Made by a program: the position numbers and the translations under genes. From an uncultured Selenomonadales bacterium (GTDB taxonomy: Bacteria > Bacillota > Negativicutes > Selenomonadales > Selenomonadaceae), in contig CAMVAG010000004.1 of NCBI GenBank assembly GCA_947165405.1, positions 1 to 26,285 of the forward strand: a stretch of DNA of 26,285 bases, in the 5' to 3' direction. How positions within the stretch are numbered: the first letter of the stretch is position 1; the number at the start of each line of letters is the position of its first letter. Below the pieces are notes generated by a model that searched no databases, was not told the DNA's origin, and saw only the letters and a program-made list of their open reading frames with translations. Below are positions 12,494 to 19,740 of the stretch, piece by piece.

Positions 12494-12858
12494 ATAAAGT
12501 TTTCTTAATGGGTAATCTCGCCCGTGACCCCGAACTCAAACAAACTCAAAGCGGCAAGGCTTACGTCCGAACTGCCATTGCCGTCAATCGCCCCTTCTCC
12601 AAAAATAAGGAAGTCGATTTCTTCAACCTCCTCGCTTGGAATCAAACTGCCGAATTCCTTTCAAAATATTTCTCCAAAGGTTCAAAGGCTCTCATCGAAG
12701 GCAGATTGCAGACCAATTCTTACGAGAAGGACGGCAACAAAATCAACACCGTTGAAGTCGTCGTTGAGCAAGTCGAGTTCGCCGGCGCGAAGAAAGAAAA
12801 TTCCAATCGCAACGACTTCAGCGACGCCCCGCCCGAAGATGTTGACATGCCCTTTTGA
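12490..12858 (+). CDS. ssb: single-stranded DNA-binding protein
   Basis: 122 residues from ATG 12490 with AAAGGAGG upstream. The N-terminus MNKVFLMGNLARDPELKQTQ, then KAYVRTAIAVNRPF, FFNLLAWNQTAEFLSKYFSK and KALIEGRLQTNSY, form the OB fold of bacterial SSB. A short disordered linker ends in the acidic tip PPEDVDMPF, the element that recruits partner proteins. It is shorter than host SSB because of the brief linker, as usual in phages. It protects ssDNA during phage replication and recombination. Confidence 0.95.
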   Translation: MNKVFLMGNLARDPELKQTQSGKAYVRTAIAVNRPFSKNKEVDFFNLLAWNQTAEFLSKYFSKGSKALIEGRLQTNSYEKDGNKINTVEVVVEQVEFAGAKKENSNRNDFSDAPPEDVDMPF

Positions 12859-12867
12859 GGTGACGCC

Positions 12868-13131
12868 ATGATTAAAACTATCGCGCTGATAAAAACTTTG
12901 GCGGCAAGGCAAATGGCTATCGAAAATATTTTAATCCGGCACGGCTTGACCGACAAAGACGAAATTCAATCGCTCAAAGAGCACTACGCACAACATGAGG
13001 ATATTGAAAAACTTTTCGCTGAAGTTAAAGACGAGTTCAGTAACATCACGCGCTGGCAATTAATCGATTTCCTCAACAGCAAAGCCGACAACAACACCGG
13101 CGCACTTGCTTCCGATACCAAACCTTTTTAA
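12868..13131 (+). CDS. small helical hypothetical protein
   Basis: 87 residues, GAGGTGA before the ATG. Helical throughout (ALIKTLAARQMAIENILIRH; DKDEIQSLKEHYAQHEDIEK), with an acidic middle. It directly follows ssb by nine bases, so a replication or recombination accessory role is possible. No family recognised. Confidence 0.65.
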   Translation: MIKTIALIKTLAARQMAIENILIRHGLTDKDEIQSLKEHYAQHEDIEKLFAEVKDEFSNITRWQLIDFLNSKADNNTGALASDTKPF

Positions 13132-13143
13132 GGAGGAATAATC

Positions 13144-13356
13144 ATGTTTGATACTCTCGTTGAAGCGACATTCATTTATCGGAATCACGTTGTCAAGGCG
13201 CGGCGGCTCGCCGATAGCGGAAACAATAAAACATTTGGCTGGTATGGCGAATTCGATTTGACGAACTCCGTCGCACGACCGACTCTTGAGGAATTTGAAC
13301 AAGCCTTCCGCGAAATCATCGATAAAAAACTTTACACTGAATCCTACACCGGTTAA
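13144..13356 (+). CDS. small hypothetical protein
   Basis: 70 residues starting MFDTLVEATFIYRNHVVKAR, preceded by AAGGAGG. Alpha/beta composition with an acidic helix (RPTLEEFEQAFREIIDKKL). No motif recognised. It lies between the ssb cluster and the radical SAM gene in a continuous transcript. Confidence 0.62.
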   Translation: MFDTLVEATFIYRNHVVKARRLADSGNNKTFGWYGEFDLTNSVARPTLEEFEQAFREIIDKKLYTESYTG

Positions 13357-13375
13357 AGAGGAATGCGTCGCCCCT

Positions 13376-13861
13376 ATGAATGAGATTGCAATCATCGACG
13401 CTGATTTTATCGGGCGCAAGAATCACCGCTTCCCCAATCTCTCCTGCATGAAAATCAGCGGCTATCATAAAGCATACGGTGACTTCGTGACGCTCAAGAC
13501 CGATTGGGATAACCTCGACGCTTTCAATAAAGTTTACGTCGCGAAAGTTTTCACCGACACGCCCACGCAAAATGCAGGTTTATTCGGTGACCCGCTCGAC
13601 GCTCCAAATGTCATCAAAGGCGGCACGGGATTTTTCTTCGATAAGGCTCCGCCACTTCCGCCGCATATCGAACACGCCATGCCCGATTATCATCTTTATG
13701 ACGGCGTCGCAACCTTCAAAACCTACACCGATTATTCTATCGGCTTTCTCACTCGCGGTTGCTTCAGGCATTGCCCCTTCTGCGTCAATCGCCGCTCTAA
13801 CAAAGTCGTTGCTCATTCGCCGCTCAAAGAATTTTTCGACCCGACTCGCAAAAAGATTTGA
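13376..13861 (+). CDS. radical SAM protein, N-terminal part up to an in-frame TGA
   Basis: 161 residues before TGA at 13859-13861. The start MNEIAIIDADFIG matches the usual start of a phage-associated radical SAM family as I recall it. Features: a B12-binding-like N-terminal region (CMKISGYHKAYGDFVTLKTD), HAMPDYHLYDG, then TRGCFRHCPFC with the CxxxCxxC [4Fe-4S]/SAM site (Cys129, 133, 136). The same frame continues past the TGA for another 189 codons with a good family C-terminus. This part alone has the cluster site but lacks most of the barrel. The nearest strong Shine-Dalgarno is distant (AGAGG, 16 bases). Confidence 0.75.
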   Translation: MNEIAIIDADFIGRKNHRFPNLSCMKISGYHKAYGDFVTLKTDWDNLDAFNKVYVAKVFTDTPTQNAGLFGDPLDAPNVIKGGTGFFFDKAPPLPPHIEHAMPDYHLYDGVATFKTYTDYSIGFLTRGCFRHCPFCVNRRSNKVVAHSPLKEFFDPTRKKI

Positions 13862-14431
13862 CTCCTCGATGATAACTTCTTCGGCTTCGACGGTTGGAAA
13901 GATTTATTGCTTGAGCTCCGCGCTACCGAAAAACCTTTCGTCTTCAAACAAGGCTTGGATATTCGTTTGCTCGACGACGATAAGGCACAACTGCTTTTCA
14001 CAAGCAAATACGACGGCGATTTTATTTTCGCTTTCGACGACCCGCAAGACGCTCCGCTTATCGAAGAAAAACTTCTGCTCATCTGCCGATACCTTGATAC
14101 AAAGAAAAGACGCGTCAAGTTTTATGTGCTTTGTGCTTTTGACAGAGCCGGTCGCTATGATGAAAATTTTTGGCAACGTGATTTGCAATCCGTGCTCGAT
14201 CGCGCCGAGTTGCTCAAGCAATATGATTGCCTGCCTTACGTCATGCGCCACAAAAATTATTTGAACGCGCCCCACCCCGTCAGGAAATTGTACACGCGCC
14301 TTGCCGAGTGGTGCAATCAGCCGTTCTTGTTCTTCAAGTACTCTTTTGAGCAATTCATAAGTTTTCAAGCCGAGTATCGTTCAGCTAAATTAAGGAGGAA
14401 ACCTAATGAAATTCTCTTGCTACAAAAATGA
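13862..14431 (+). pseudogene. radical SAM protein, C-terminal continuation after in-frame TGA
   Basis: Same frame as the N-terminal part, open for 189 codons after the TGA: LLDDNFFGFDGWKDLLLELR, KPFVFKQGLDIRLLDDDKA, GDFIFAFDDPQDA, VLCAFDRAGRYDE, YVMRHKNYLNAP. These are the remaining strands of the radical SAM barrel and the family C-terminus. There is no further stop or frameshift, so decay is recent or the TGA is recoded. The end overlaps the clamp gene by 26 bases. Independent translation would need an internal start, none with a good ribosome binding site. Confidence 0.65.
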
Positions 14432-15512
14432 TTTGATTGACGCTTTGAAGCTCGTCGGCAAAGCCGTCGCCGCAAAACCGCAGACGCCCATTCTTTCCGG
14501 CATTTACCTCAACGCTCAAGGCAACCAAGTCGAATTGCAGGCTAATAATTTTTCACTCGGCATCACTGCCAAAATCCCCGCTCATGTTGAAACAGAAGGC
14601 GAAGTCGTTGTAAGCGGCAAACGCCTCGCCGATTTCGTTAAAGGCATGCCCGATGACACAATCACTTTCTCCAATGAAGATAATCAAAATTCTTTGGCTA
14701 TCACTTCCGGCGGCGCGAACGTCGATTTGCTCACAATGACTGCCGAAGACTTTCCGAAAATCAAGCCGCTCGAAACCGACCGCTCGTTCCAAATCAGCTC
14801 AAGCATGCTGAGCAATCTGATTGGCAAAACCGCTTTTGCCGTCGCTGAAGATGAATCGCGACCCGTCTTTACCGGTGTTTTGTTTGAGCTTAGACCAAAT
14901 AAAATTACGCTCGTCGCCACAAATACTCACCGCTTGGCTTTCGCCACCGATTACATCGACAACGCCAACGAAACTTCTTTCATCGTGCCGGCTGAAACTT
15001 TGCGCAGTATCCTTCCCATGCTCAACACCGAATCCGATAACAAATTCGTCTTCGTAAATTATTCGTCAAGAAATCTTTCGCTCACCTTCGATAATTTTAT
15101 CGTCACGTCGCGCCTTATCGAGGGCGTCTTTCCTCCTTACGACAAAGTTATCCCCGAAGAGACTGCCACGCACGTCCAACTTGATACCGCCGAATTCAAA
15201 CAAGCCGTTAAATTCGTCGCGCTCATGGCGAAAGAGGCCGAGTATAACGCCGTTAAGTTCGTCGTCTTGCCGAATGGAATTGTTATTTCCGCCGACTCTC
15301 AAGACGCAGGCTCCGCCGTCAAAGAAATCGAGGCACAGGTCGAAGGCAACGGGCTCAATATTTCTTTCAACGTCGCTTATATCGCCGACTGGTTGTCGAC
15401 CGTCGAAGCCAAGATTATCAATATCGATTTCAACGGACAACTTGAGCCCGTCAAATTCACCGAACTCGATAATAAAAATTTCATTTACGTCGCCACACCG
15501 ATTCGGACTTGA
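14406..15512 (+). CDS. dnaN: DNA polymerase III beta subunit-like sliding clamp
   Basis: 368 residues, full length for the family, with AAGGAGG eight bases before ATG 14406. Three-domain clamp pattern: MKFSCYKNDLIDALKLVGKA...TPILSGIYLNA at the start, then GKRLADFVKGMPDD, the domain-2 start RSFQISSSMLSNLIGKTAFA with DESRPVFTGVLFEL, ATNTHRLAF, and SRLIEGVFPPYDKVIP. It ends NFIYVATPIRT, in place of the usual YLVMPMRL of bacterial DnaN. It would encircle DNA and tether a polymerase. No polymerase or clamp loader is in the window, so it probably serves the host replisome or one encoded outside. Confidence 0.93.
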   Translation: MKFSCYKNDLIDALKLVGKAVAAKPQTPILSGIYLNAQGNQVELQANNFSLGITAKIPAHVETEGEVVVSGKRLADFVKGMPDDTITFSNEDNQNSLAITSGGANVDLLTMTAEDFPKIKPLETDRSFQISSSMLSNLIGKTAFAVAEDESRPVFTGVLFELRPNKITLVATNTHRLAFATDYIDNANETSFIVPAETLRSILPMLNTESDNKFVFVNYSSRNLSLTFDNFIVTSRLIEGVFPPYDKVIPEETATHVQLDTAEFKQAVKFVALMAKEAEYNAVKFVVLPNGIVISADSQDAGSAVKEIEAQVEGNGLNISFNVAYIADWLSTVEAKIINIDFNGQLEPVKFTELDNKNFIYVATPIRT

Positions 15513-15515
15513 GCT

Positions 15516-15833
15516 ATGGGCAGAAAGTTTGAAGTCACGGGCAAGGCGGTCATCTTCACCGTCGACCATGCTTTTAAGTACACGCAAACAAAATTCTTCC
15601 AAGCCGTCTTGGACTTCATGCGCCTCGCCCAATGGAACCCGATTCACAAAGACAATTACTTTTTGCACAGCTCGTGGTTCAAGAACAATCGCTTTGCCGT
15701 TAAACCCGACATTGATTTTGATAAGAGCGTCGCGGAGATTGACGAACAGTTTTTTAGCAAGTATGACTTCACGCCCGCTATGATTAAATTTTTGGAGGAA
15801 CGCTATCATGATGACTTACGGAACTCGCGGTAA
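15516..15833 (+). CDS. hypothetical phage protein
   Basis: 105 residues starting MGRKFEVTGKAVIFTVDHAF. The start lies three bases after the clamp stop with only a weak GAG upstream, so translation is probably coupled. Aromatic-rich middle (FKYTQTKFFQAVLDFMRLAQ; NYFLHSSWFKNNRF). It overlaps the next gene by 26 bases. No family recognised. Confidence 0.65.
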   Translation: MGRKFEVTGKAVIFTVDHAFKYTQTKFFQAVLDFMRLAQWNPIHKDNYFLHSSWFKNNRFAVKPDIDFDKSVAEIDEQFFSKYDFTPAMIKFLEERYHDDLRNSR

Positions 15834-16254
15834 AGAAAAATCCCACGCCGAAGTTTTCACGCCTGCCGGTGTTGTTTTCGAAATGATTCTTGCCGACGGT
15901 ATCCGCCCGCTCCTCCAAGACGTTGATAAAACTATCCTCGACCCTGCCGTCGGTCAAGGGCAATTCCCTTGCGCCGAATTGGTTTGGAAATTATTTTTCG
16001 CCATCGATTCCCTCGACGAGGTTAAAGCTTTGCGCGCTCTCAAGTCTCTTTACGGTATCGATATTCAACCTTCAAGCGTCGCCACCACCCGTGAACATCT
16101 CCTCCAAACTTTGTGCGACGCTTTTTATTTTTTCACAGGCAAAAAATTTTCGCGGCTCAATGTGGCTCGCATGATCGTCGATGATAATTTTATTTGCGGT
16201 GACAGTCTCAAAATCATGAAGCAATGGGCTGAACCGCAACTTTCTCTTTTCTAA
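15808..16254 (+). CDS. N6-adenine methyltransferase-like SAM-binding domain, no catalytic motif
   Basis: 148 residues; GGAGG lies seven bases before ATG 15808. It reads like the N-terminal half of a Type II/III-style adenine methylase: KSHAEVFTPAGVVFEMILAD, motif I LDPAVGQGQF, motif II GIDIQPSSV, and a motif III-like DDNFICGDSLKI. The chain then ends at KQWAEPQLSLF where the NPPY catalytic motif would follow. It may be a truncated gene, a SAM-binding regulator, or half of a two-part enzyme with the similar protein at 16956. Confidence 0.78.
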   Translation: MMTYGTRGKEKSHAEVFTPAGVVFEMILADGIRPLLQDVDKTILDPAVGQGQFPCAELVWKLFFAIDSLDEVKALRALKSLYGIDIQPSSVATTREHLLQTLCDAFYFFTGKKFSRLNVARMIVDDNFICGDSLKIMKQWAEPQLSLF

Positions 16255-16266
16255 GGAGGAAACGTC

Positions 16267-16422
16267 ATGCGTACGTTTTTAATCTTCACTGACCGGCGCG
16301 GGCGTCGCTGGATTTGCGGCAAGGCTCTCCGTATCCTTTTCGGACTCGTCGAGACCGGCAAGAAATTCTTTTGGGATTATGATTCGCTTTGTGCTTTGAG
16401 GAGTGATTGCTGTGTTGATTGA
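16267..16422 (+). CDS. 51-residue basic/aromatic microprotein
   Basis: ATG 16267 to TGA 16420-16422, preceded by AAGGAGG. Starts MRTFLIFTDRRGRRWICGKA; rich in Arg, Phe, Trp and Cys. It overlaps the following gene's GTG start by 11 bases. The strong ribosome binding site and tight spacing make it credible despite its size. Function unknown. Confidence 0.6.
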   Translation: MRTFLIFTDRRGRRWICGKALRILFGLVETGKKFFWDYDSLCALRSDCCVD

Positions 16423-16636
16423 AGTTCTCGAAGGTGTCTGGTTGCCTGCCGATTCCGTCAGTTTCATTTACATTTCGCACGTGCCAAAGATAAAAGGCGA
16501 CATCCGCGCACCAAAATATTTTGTCGTGGTGAAGACTGCAGACGCAACTTTTTACAGCGAAAAAATTGAGACCGAAGCCGAAGCTCACGACTCGGCTAAA
16601 GAAATCGTTCAGCGGCTGAACGCTTACAGGAGTTAA
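16412..16636 (+). CDS. small hypothetical protein, GTG start
   Basis: 74 residues; GTG 16412 chosen because GAGGAG lies eight bases before it, whereas the in-frame GTG at 16403 overlaps that site. The protein looks like a small beta-rich fold with a C-terminal helix (FVVVKTADATFYSEKIETEA; SAKEIVQRLNAYRS). No family recognised. The zinc-finger gene follows two bases after its stop. Confidence 0.6.
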   Translation: MLIEVLEGVWLPADSVSFIYISHVPKIKGDIRAPKYFVVVKTADATFYSEKIETEAEAHDSAKEIVQRLNAYRS

Positions 16637-16638
16637 TC

Positions 16639-16959
16639 ATGATTAAACAATGCCCCGTTTGCAACAAAGATTTTGAACCGTCTATGCCTTTGCAAAAATA
16701 TTGCTGTACAAAATGCCAGCAATGGGCGAACAGCAATCATTTAATCCCGCCGCGTGAGCCTTTCGAATTTGATTGCAGGCATTGCGGCAAGCATGTTGTT
16801 ACCGCTCCTTTCGGCGACAGGCGAACGGTTTTTTGTAGCAAGCAATGTGAAAAGCGTTGGTGGAAACATCCGAGAAAAGAAACATGCGGCAACTTGGGTA
16901 TGTCGGGCGGAATGAGTTTAGGCTCTTTGATTCGACGTGAGAGGAGCGATTTGGAGTGA
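16639..16959 (+). CDS. double zinc-finger small protein
   Basis: 106 residues, AGGAG before the ATG. Two Cys4 modules: CPVCNKDFE...QKYCCTKCQQW and CRHCGKHVV...TVFCSKQCEKRWW, then a Gly/Ser-rich tail. It matches the pattern of the proteins at 7209, 9320 and 17644. Overlaps the next gene by four bases (GTGA). Likely nucleic-acid binding; the location between two methyltransferase-fold genes suggests a link with DNA modification, which is inference. Confidence 0.75.
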   Translation: MIKQCPVCNKDFEPSMPLQKYCCTKCQQWANSNHLIPPREPFEFDCRHCGKHVVTAPFGDRRTVFCSKQCEKRWWKHPRKETCGNLGMSGGMSLGSLIRRERSDLE

Positions 16960-17651
16960 ATCACTTCCAAAAAAAATTTATCGACACCTTCAACGCCGCC
17001 GCCAAAAATTCTTCGCGTGCAAAACTTTTCGACGACTTCTTGACCATTTCAACCGCCGCGCTCAATCGCGATGAAAAAACTTTCGCGACCGTCGACGATA
17101 AGCCCTTGCACATGAAACTTTTCGCCGCGCTTGCCGGTGCTCTCAATGACGCTATCGGTCAAAAAATTTTGCGTGATAATTTTCTCGGTCTCGATTTAAA
17201 AATTCCTTGCAACGAATCTGCCAAGCCGCAATACAAAGATATGCTCGGTGAAATTTTTTGTGACCTTGACCTCTTCGAACAAGACGCAGGACAAGTTTTT
17301 TCTCCGCAGTCGACCGCCAACATTATCGGCGAATTGACTTTGACGCCCGCTCTCGTCCGCGACGAAATTCAACGGCGCGGCTTCGTCTCCATCAAAGAGG
17401 ATTGCTGCGGTTCCGGCGTGCTGATTCTTGGCGGCTTAAATGCTCTGCTCAACATGAACGTGAACCCTTGCCGATTCGCTCGTGTCTTCGCAAGTGACAT
17501 CGACCGCCGCTGTGTTCAAATGACTTTTATCCAACTCGGCTTGTACGGTATCCCCGCCGTCGTCTCTCAACGAAACGCCGCGACCAATGAAACTTTCGGC
17601 GTCGTGTTAGAGACACCGCAACTGATTTTCTTGGAGGCTCATCATGATTAA
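16956..17651 (+). CDS. HsdM-like SAM-dependent methyltransferase-fold protein, catalytic motif not visible
   Basis: 231 residues from GTG 16956, with GAGGAG nine bases upstream. An N-terminal helical region is followed by GQVFSPQSTANIIGELTL, motif I (EDCCGSGVLILGGLNALL), motif II (FARVFASDIDRRCVQMTFIQ) and LGLYGIPAVVSQRNA. This is a phage family resembling the core of Type I modification subunits. The NPPF/NPPY catalytic tetrapeptide expected after this point is absent and the protein ends soon after. It may bind SAM or DNA without methylating, or act with a partner. It overlaps the next zinc-finger gene by eight bases. Confidence 0.8.
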   Translation: MNHFQKKFIDTFNAAAKNSSRAKLFDDFLTISTAALNRDEKTFATVDDKPLHMKLFAALAGALNDAIGQKILRDNFLGLDLKIPCNESAKPQYKDMLGEIFCDLDLFEQDAGQVFSPQSTANIIGELTLTPALVRDEIQRRGFVSIKEDCCGSGVLILGGLNALLNMNVNPCRFARVFASDIDRRCVQMTFIQLGLYGIPAVVSQRNAATNETFGVVLETPQLIFLEAHHD

Positions 17652-17928
17652 ACATTGCGTCATTTGCGGCAAGGCATTTAACAACGACAGGAATTATAAA
17701 ACCTGTTCGCCCGAATGCCGACGTAAATTAAATCGGCGACTTACTTTGCAATGGCTGCACGACAAACGCCAACAGATAAGTGATTCGGCGACCTGCTCAA
17801 TCTGCGGCAAAACTTTTAAGCCGAATTTTCCGAACGAACATTTTTGCTCCGACGATTGCCGCTTTGATTCCCCGCTCTACAGATTTTTATCGAGGCAATA
17901 CGGCAACGCAGGCATTGAGCTTTTTTAA
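17644..17928 (+). CDS. double zinc-finger small protein
   Basis: 94 residues, TGGAGG before the ATG. Two Cys4 modules: CVICGKAFN...YKTCSPECRRK and CSICGKTFK...EHFCSDDCRFD. A basic helix lies between them (LNRRLTLQWLHDKRQQ). It is a clear relative of the protein at 16639. It ends two bases before the C5 methyltransferase, which lacks a strong ribosome binding site of its own, so the two are probably translationally coupled. Confidence 0.75.
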   Translation: MIKHCVICGKAFNNDRNYKTCSPECRRKLNRRLTLQWLHDKRQQISDSATCSICGKTFKPNFPNEHFCSDDCRFDSPLYRFLSRQYGNAGIELF

Positions 17929-17930
17929 TT

Positions 17931-18731
17931 ATGACGCTCGGAAGTCTCTTTGACGGAGTGGGCGGCTGGCAACTTGCCGCTTGCAGAGCCGGTATCGTGC
18001 CGCTTTGGAGCAGCGAAATTGATTCCTTCTGCATGGAAGTTACCCGCCGCCACTTCCCAAATACAATTCAACTCGGCGATATTAATCTGATTGACGACGC
18101 GCCGCACGTCGACATCATTACGGCAGGCAGTCCTTGCCAAGATATTTCTATCGCCGGCAAAAGGAGTGGAATCATTGGCGAACGTTCAGGATTATTCTTC
18201 AAAGCAGTTGAGCTTGTTCGACGAATCAAGCCTCAATTCTTTATCTGGGAAAACGTGCCCGGCGTCCTCTCTTCAAGGCGACTTGATTTTAAAGCCGTCC
18301 TCGAAGAAATCTTGCAAGAGTCCGTTCCTTTATCTCAACACTGGAGCAATGCAGGATTGGTTGACGGTCGTCGATGTCAAATCGCTTGGAGAATCCTCGA
18401 CAGTCAATATTGGGGTTGCGCCCAGCGTCGCCGTCGAATCTTCCTTATCGCAGATTTTACAGCAAGACGCGCCGCAAAAATATTATTTGAGCCCGCGTGC
18501 TTGCGAAGGAATTCTGCGCCGAGCAAAAGCTCACAACAAAACACTGCCGCAAGAATTGGAAGCCGTTTTGATTCGGCAATCGCTTACGGTTTAGGACGCG
18601 ACGCTTTCAATCAAGGTGCCAATGCTAAATTTAATCCAACTATTGAATACGACCTATGCCCCCCCCCTTATGGCGCGTGGTGCCGCCGCCTGTGCCACGC
18701 CGTCAATCGTCAGGCGACTCACTCCGCTTGA
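17931..18731 (+). CDS. C5-cytosine DNA methyltransferase, frame lost at a C9 tract
   Basis: 266 residues in the present frame. Clear m5C motifs: I GSLFDGVGGWQLA, IV AGSPCQDIS with catalytic Cys69, VI FIWENVPG, VIII CAQRRRRIFLIAD. Motifs IX and X are missing from this frame but appear intact in the next frame (RRLTPLEEERLMG, YKAIGNGMAQPC) up to 18870. The switch falls exactly at nine consecutive Cs (18659-18667). With eight Cs the gene reads through as a full enzyme of about 312 residues. As written the product should be inactive. It may be phase-variable, recently mutated, or a sequencing error. Confidence 0.88.
   Translation: MTLGSLFDGVGGWQLAACRAGIVPLWSSEIDSFCMEVTRRHFPNTIQLGDINLIDDAPHVDIITAGSPCQDISIAGKRSGIIGERSGLFFKAVELVRRIKPQFFIWENVPGVLSSRRLDFKAVLEEILQESVPLSQHWSNAGLVDGRRCQIAWRILDSQYWGCAQRRRRIFLIADFTARRAAKILFEPACLRRNSAPSKSSQQNTAARIGSRFDSAIAYGLGRDAFNQGANAKFNPTIEYDLCPPPYGAWCRRLCHAVNRQATHSA
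18659..18667 (+). repeat. nine-C homopolymer in the methyltransferase gene
   Basis: Nine Cs in a row, flanked by CTATG and TTATGG. Loss of one C (or gain of two) restores the full reading frame through motifs IX and X. Homopolymeric G/C tracts of this length are classic slippage sites. Confidence 0.9.
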
Positions 18732-18870
18732 AGAAGAAAGATTAATGGGCTTGCCCGATGACTGGACTGCAGGCGGCTCCGATTCGAAACGCTACAAGGC
18801 AATCGGTAACGGCATGGCTCAACCTTGCGCCGATTGGATTCTGAAACGTGTTAAGGAGGTGTGCTCATGA
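18668..18870 (+). pseudogene. C-terminal piece of the C5 methyltransferase (motifs IX-X)
   Basis: In the frame one base shifted from the N-terminal part: LMARGAAACATPSIVRRLTP, then EEERLMGLPDDWT (motif IX region) and RYKAIGNGMAQPCADWIL (motif X). In-frame ATG/GTG codons upstream (18616, 18622) have no ribosome binding site, so it is unlikely to be a gene by itself. It overlaps the following ATG by four bases, as genuine 3' ends do in this operon. Confidence 0.75.
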
Positions 18871-19559
18871 AAAATGATTGGCTCACGATACCCGACGCGC
18901 CCAACTACGAAATCAATTCGCAACTCATCTGCCGCAATCGCAAGACAAAGAAACTACTCGGCATAAATATCGACTACAAGAATTTTAAATACTACAGCCT
19001 TCGCGTCTCTTGGCGAACCGGTACCGTCAAACGCTCTCCGAAAACTTTTCGCGCTCAAGCCGAAGCCGCTGCCGTTAAAGGAACTTTCAAACCGATTCTT
19101 TCGCTCGGCGGTCGTTATGAAATTAATAAGCACGGCGTCGTTCGCAACGCAAACACCAAACGAATTCTTAAACGCAAAGGGCACGGCAAATGTGTCGAAG
19201 TTCATATCGGCAGAAAGAAATTTCAATCATTTTGCGTGACTGATTTGCTCTGGGAAGTTCACGGACAAATTATTAAGCGGCGATACAGACCGCAACCGTG
19301 TTTCATCGAGAACGCTCACGGAAAAATTTTCTTCCCGCACCTTCGCGCTTGCGCCCGCTACCTTGCTCCGAAAATTTCTTACGCCGTGTTGACTGTTGCC
19401 AATTGGCTTTGCAAACGCACCAAACAAATTGCCGAGTGGAAAATTTCTTATCCGCCAAAAGATTTGAGCGGCAACGTGAAATGGAATTCAAAAGGATTAA
19501 CCGCTCTCGCCAACCGACAAGCCAAATGTGAAAGGACTATTCAAAATGGATTACGTTAA
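18867..19559 (+). CDS. NUMOD4-type DNA-binding protein lacking an obvious HNH nuclease
   Basis: 230 residues from ATG 18867, AAGGAGGT six bases upstream. The N-terminus DWLTIPDAPNYEINSQLICR matches NUMOD4, the modular DNA-binding motif of HNH homing endonucleases. A second copy, GRYEINKHGVVRNANTKRIL, follows near residue 80. No His-Asn-His nuclease core is seen; the C-terminal half is basic and ends KCERTIQNGLR. It may be a degenerate homing endonuclease or a DNA-binding derivative, perhaps acting on the neighbouring methyltransferase gene. Confidence 0.68.
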   Translation: MKNDWLTIPDAPNYEINSQLICRNRKTKKLLGINIDYKNFKYYSLRVSWRTGTVKRSPKTFRAQAEAAAVKGTFKPILSLGGRYEINKHGVVRNANTKRILKRKGHGKCVEVHIGRKKFQSFCVTDLLWEVHGQIIKRRYRPQPCFIENAHGKIFFPHLRACARYLAPKISYAVLTVANWLCKRTKQIAEWKISYPPKDLSGNVKWNSKGLTALANRQAKCERTIQNGLR

Positions 19560-19719
19560 GTGGCAATCTGCCCTAATACTCGTGATGTGGTGTTTCAATC
19601 TGATTGCTCAATTTTGGTTGCCGATAACCGACGCGGCGTTTCTGAAAATGTGCGCCGGCAACGAAATCGCGTTGCTGAGTATCATCGCGCTGAACGTCGT
19701 TTGGAGCAGAAAAAAATAG
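19546..19719 (+). CDS. small two-helix membrane protein
   Basis: 57 residues from ATG 19546, with GAAAGGA about ten bases upstream; a GTG six codons earlier overlaps that site. Two hydrophobic stretches (SALILVMWCFNLIAQFWLPI and IALLSIIALNVVW) and a basic end SRKK. Overlaps the previous gene by 14 bases. Similar in size to other phage membrane microproteins in the window; function unknown. Confidence 0.6.
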   Translation: MDYVKWQSALILVMWCFNLIAQFWLPITDAAFLKMCAGNEIALLSIIALNVVWSRKK

Positions 19720-19740
19720 CCGCCGAAAGGATTTGATTTC

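Noticed and set aside
13862..13905. SECIS element after the in-frame TGA
   Set aside because: I found only short mismatched stems (for example CTT/AAG around the GGTT) and no clear apical loop in the right window. Not strong enough to annotate.
15066..15809. 247-codon minus-strand frame
   Set aside because: Antisense to the clamp gene and the 15516 gene, both of which have better evidence.
18616..18667. Independent start for the methyltransferase C-terminal piece at GTG 18616 or ATG 18622
   Set aside because: No Shine-Dalgarno sequence and the encoded first residues are simply the out-of-frame reading of the upstream domain.
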